NCBI GenBank assembly: GCA_032718475.1
Contig: JAUCBJ010008535.1
Span: 1-64,000 of the forward strand
Direction: 5' to 3'
DNA length: 64,000 bases
Source: Nemertoderma westbladi
Taxonomy: Eukaryota > Xenacoelomorpha > Nemertodermatida > Nemertodermatidae
Shown: one piece after another, positions 63,201 through 64,000 of the stretch
Position numbering within the stretch: position 1 is the stretch's first letter
Layout of the letters: the number at the start of each line of letters is the position of its first letter
Program-made: the position numbers and the translations under genes
The notes under the pieces: generated by a model
Database searches by the model: none
What the model was told of the DNA's origin: nothing
Seen by the model: only the letters and a program-made list of their open reading frames with translations

Positions 63201-64000
63201 TACAGTCCTATTAAAGATAATAGGACGACTCCACCATCGACTTCGTCGGGAGTGGAGGAAGGTCGAATACCAGCGAGAAGAGCGGGGAGGATTCTTAAAA
63301 TTAGAAGATGTGTACCTTTTAATATCCAGGGAGGCGGTAGTAGAAACTCGATCTAACTACACCGACCAGCACATCGTGGCCGAAGGGATCACATTGCCAT
63401 CCTCCAACCGACAAAAACCCCAGACAACATCCACTAAGACGGCCACTTACACCACACCGACGGAATTACGACAATTCTCGGACGGAGGTAGAGTATCTGC
63501 GCCCATTGGGACGAAACAGACGAGACAGCAACTCAGCACCGACTTCAGTGGCTGCCAATACTGCGAGCATCTAGGTAAGCGGTATATCGGTCACAAGTTA
63601 CGAGGTTGTCGACAATTTCGCGAGTTGAACTCGGAAGAACGACGGCTGCAAATACGGCCACTGGACTCTTGTTGGCGGTGTACGCGACACGGACACGTCC
63701 GTAAAGACTGCCCAAATACCGACACTTGTCCATCCTGTGGACGCAATCACGACGGTCTGCTCCACACAGACAGCCACACGCCGACGAAACGCTTCGCCAG
63801 CGAACACCCGGAAGCAGCAGCGAGATGTGATGCGGCCTACCGAAAACGAGAATCGAAAACGACTCCAACCTTCGTGACCCATATTGAGGATTGCTTCTCA
63901 GAACAATCCGGATCATCGGACGAAGAATCAGAAGACGACGATGAATATTCCAATGGAGACGAACAACCGTCGATCGCGCTCCTGACTACTGATCAACTGA
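60289..64000 (+). CDS. BEL/Pao-type Gag (and start of polyprotein), open at window end
   Basis: From the ATG at 60289 the frame is uninterrupted to the last base (1237 codons), which I checked line by line. Order: acidic/polar N-terminus (MSDKQDYTKNTQTD); helical segment 100-220; long charged coiled coil about 225-480 with six 9-residue repeats AAAELER[R/Q]N (347-395); Ser/Thr/Pro linker with an 84-bp in-frame duplication (62167 and 62251); capsid-like DUF1759 block PPKFSGSSKHWHTFVDYIES then QIA, TLSGEPKRLAETF, LTSIYGG (about 851-1030). Zinc fingers follow: CQYCEHLGKRYIGHKLRGC (1089), CWRCTRHGHVRKDC (1128), CPSCGRNHDGLLH (1147). Gag coats the RNA genome in cytoplasmic particles. The N-terminal coiled coil makes this Gag unusually long. 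Protease, RT and integrase would lie beyond the window. The intact frame suggests a young element. Confidence 0.9.
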   Translation, partial: MSDKQDYTKNTQTDYDSCDGDKSAAEEQQGKTREPTEPTPCASPVHPTGVPDAVVRGDGRTEDFLTVPQPRYRETDMVSSAGSTESVVRSVGGYMAHITRSIGEGQRILDGLTAPMSRFEFYTLQVRVQSKVYKSVDNLVGLQDLARQRQDMDTQLRILEKLMITREKLIQFKSTIRQIQQEQADQLLGESVSDELLQPEEEQELYRLDGQLKHLTDHLRMCGEDVGDWETVPEYTRETSPVRIESAPGILDQSLVSIRSEICEGSIVTSEVARQQQEFHRQRQEMEEQAQLLVMQAAVEEEKLRVANIARISHLQEQAELEAAEVERLEVDIARQAAAAAAEVERRAAAAELERRNAAAELERQNAAAELERRNAAAELERQNAAAELERRNAAAELERERLVSEARAEMKTRQIKAQSAIRQAEFEAQRQQTEQREKTVKLHFELEKKARELANAEEDLDQKARDRSMRSRDGHDLDQLEVRHRQIQERKKEGSVGAPGRERQLVKDVCQRFPQVTHMFAPVTTKEPVSIAGSSDISPIHGATEHRFVIPDEFIPPRATSSPIPKVKVSNPPITDRSSLLTGPALLTTKQVSPPSTPKPFTHYAYPITFRPTRPLDSNAVIRPPNQFTSQSTTSRKTCEPTEQRRTVETRPFNQFTSQSTTSRKTCEPTEQRRTVDDVPKRNVRIRTTQRTRARRPPYPDDSSTSSESDYPKREVFRTGAADEYKRERSDNSFADNPPQNTPTQKALQPTDAISTQQFADILRPVVNKLAQIEERLEEGYTDSSRNSEFEHNRHQKEPQRPVPSNPTSYQGKAPRRDINKNTNQGRETLNVAEEIAKFAARQGLPVQQPPKFSGSSKHWHTFVDYIESQIAVCAFTSREKFNYLLQTLSGEPKRLAETFVGVPDAFELAYDRLTSIYGGTVSMARSVIEELCKGGAITKPVDLLKLADEIKNAITTLRSIGQLDYGNTPTVLLKIIGRLHHRLRREWRKVEYQREERGGFLKLEDVYLLISREAVVETRSNYTDQHIVAEGITLPSSNRQKPQTTSTKTATYTTPTELRQFSDGGRVSAPIGTKQTRQQLSTDFSGCQYCEHLGKRYIGHKLRGCRQFRELNSEERRLQIRPLDSCWRCTRHGHVRKDCPNTDTCPSCGRNHDGLLHTDSHTPTKRFASEHPEAAARCDAAYRKRESKTTPTFVTHIEDCFSEQSGSSDEESEDDDEYSNGDEQPSIALLTTDQL

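Overview
This is metazoan nuclear DNA, most likely from an invertebrate. It is AT-rich and intron-containing, and it is dominated by transposable elements and minisatellites. The animal assignment rests on two recognisable host genes, a PLEKHM1/Rubicon-type RUN + RH protein and a lipase maturation factor, and on BEL/Pao-type Gag proteins, a retrotransposon group known from animals. The short word TAGGCCTA and the motif ACCGGTA recur throughout. I cannot name the species.

Layout. 0-11.7 kb: small repeats, one candidate coding exon (1018-1095, -), a 22-bp minisatellite (1.95-2.93 kb), a LINE scrap, a 2.25-kb element bounded by poly-G/poly-C inverted ends (4.40-6.66 kb) that contains a tRNA-derived SINE, an unrecognised two-exon minus-strand gene candidate (8.6-9.84 kb), and two adjacent inverted-repeat elements with clean target duplications (10.46-11.08 and 11.14-11.63 kb). 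12.66-15.58 kb: the PLEKHM1-like gene in two exons. 16.8-22 kb: hairpin and hAT-type MITEs, a LINE 3' fragment and the first copy of a dispersed repeat carrying a 30-bp minisatellite. 22.8-33.7 kb: an APE-type LINE on the minus strand, split by a young 7.2-kb LTR retrotransposon (24855-32035, TSD ACAGG) that encodes only a Gag-like protein and carries about 2.3 kb of hairpin-forming tandem repeats where pol would be expected. 34.4-36.8 kb: a second LINE end and a TTAA-flanked poly-G-ended element. 36.9-38.7 kb: the lipase maturation factor gene (-), with one frameshift. 39.8-41.9 kb: satellites and SINEs. 42.4-48.2 kb: an inverted, larger copy of the 30-bp minisatellite element, followed by a Gag-like open frame (48.1-49.4 kb). 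50.4-54.6 kb: a decayed reverse-transcriptase element with a Cys-rich N-terminal domain and a coding minisatellite. 54.7-56.7 kb: a 24-bp minisatellite and a ~165-bp satellite. 56.7-64 kb: divergent LTR-like promoters, three consecutive hairpins, and an intact BEL/Pao Gag frame of at least 1237 codons running off the right edge.

The host genes are unrelated to one another by position. The PLEKHM1-like protein belongs to late endosome/lysosome and autophagosome traffic and the LMF protein to lipase folding in the ER. Everything else records repeated, often nested, insertion of mobile elements. The most unusual items are the gag-only LTR element, the DNA elements whose inverted ends contain long G homopolymers, and the minisatellite-carrying dispersed repeat present in two inverted copies 20 kb apart.
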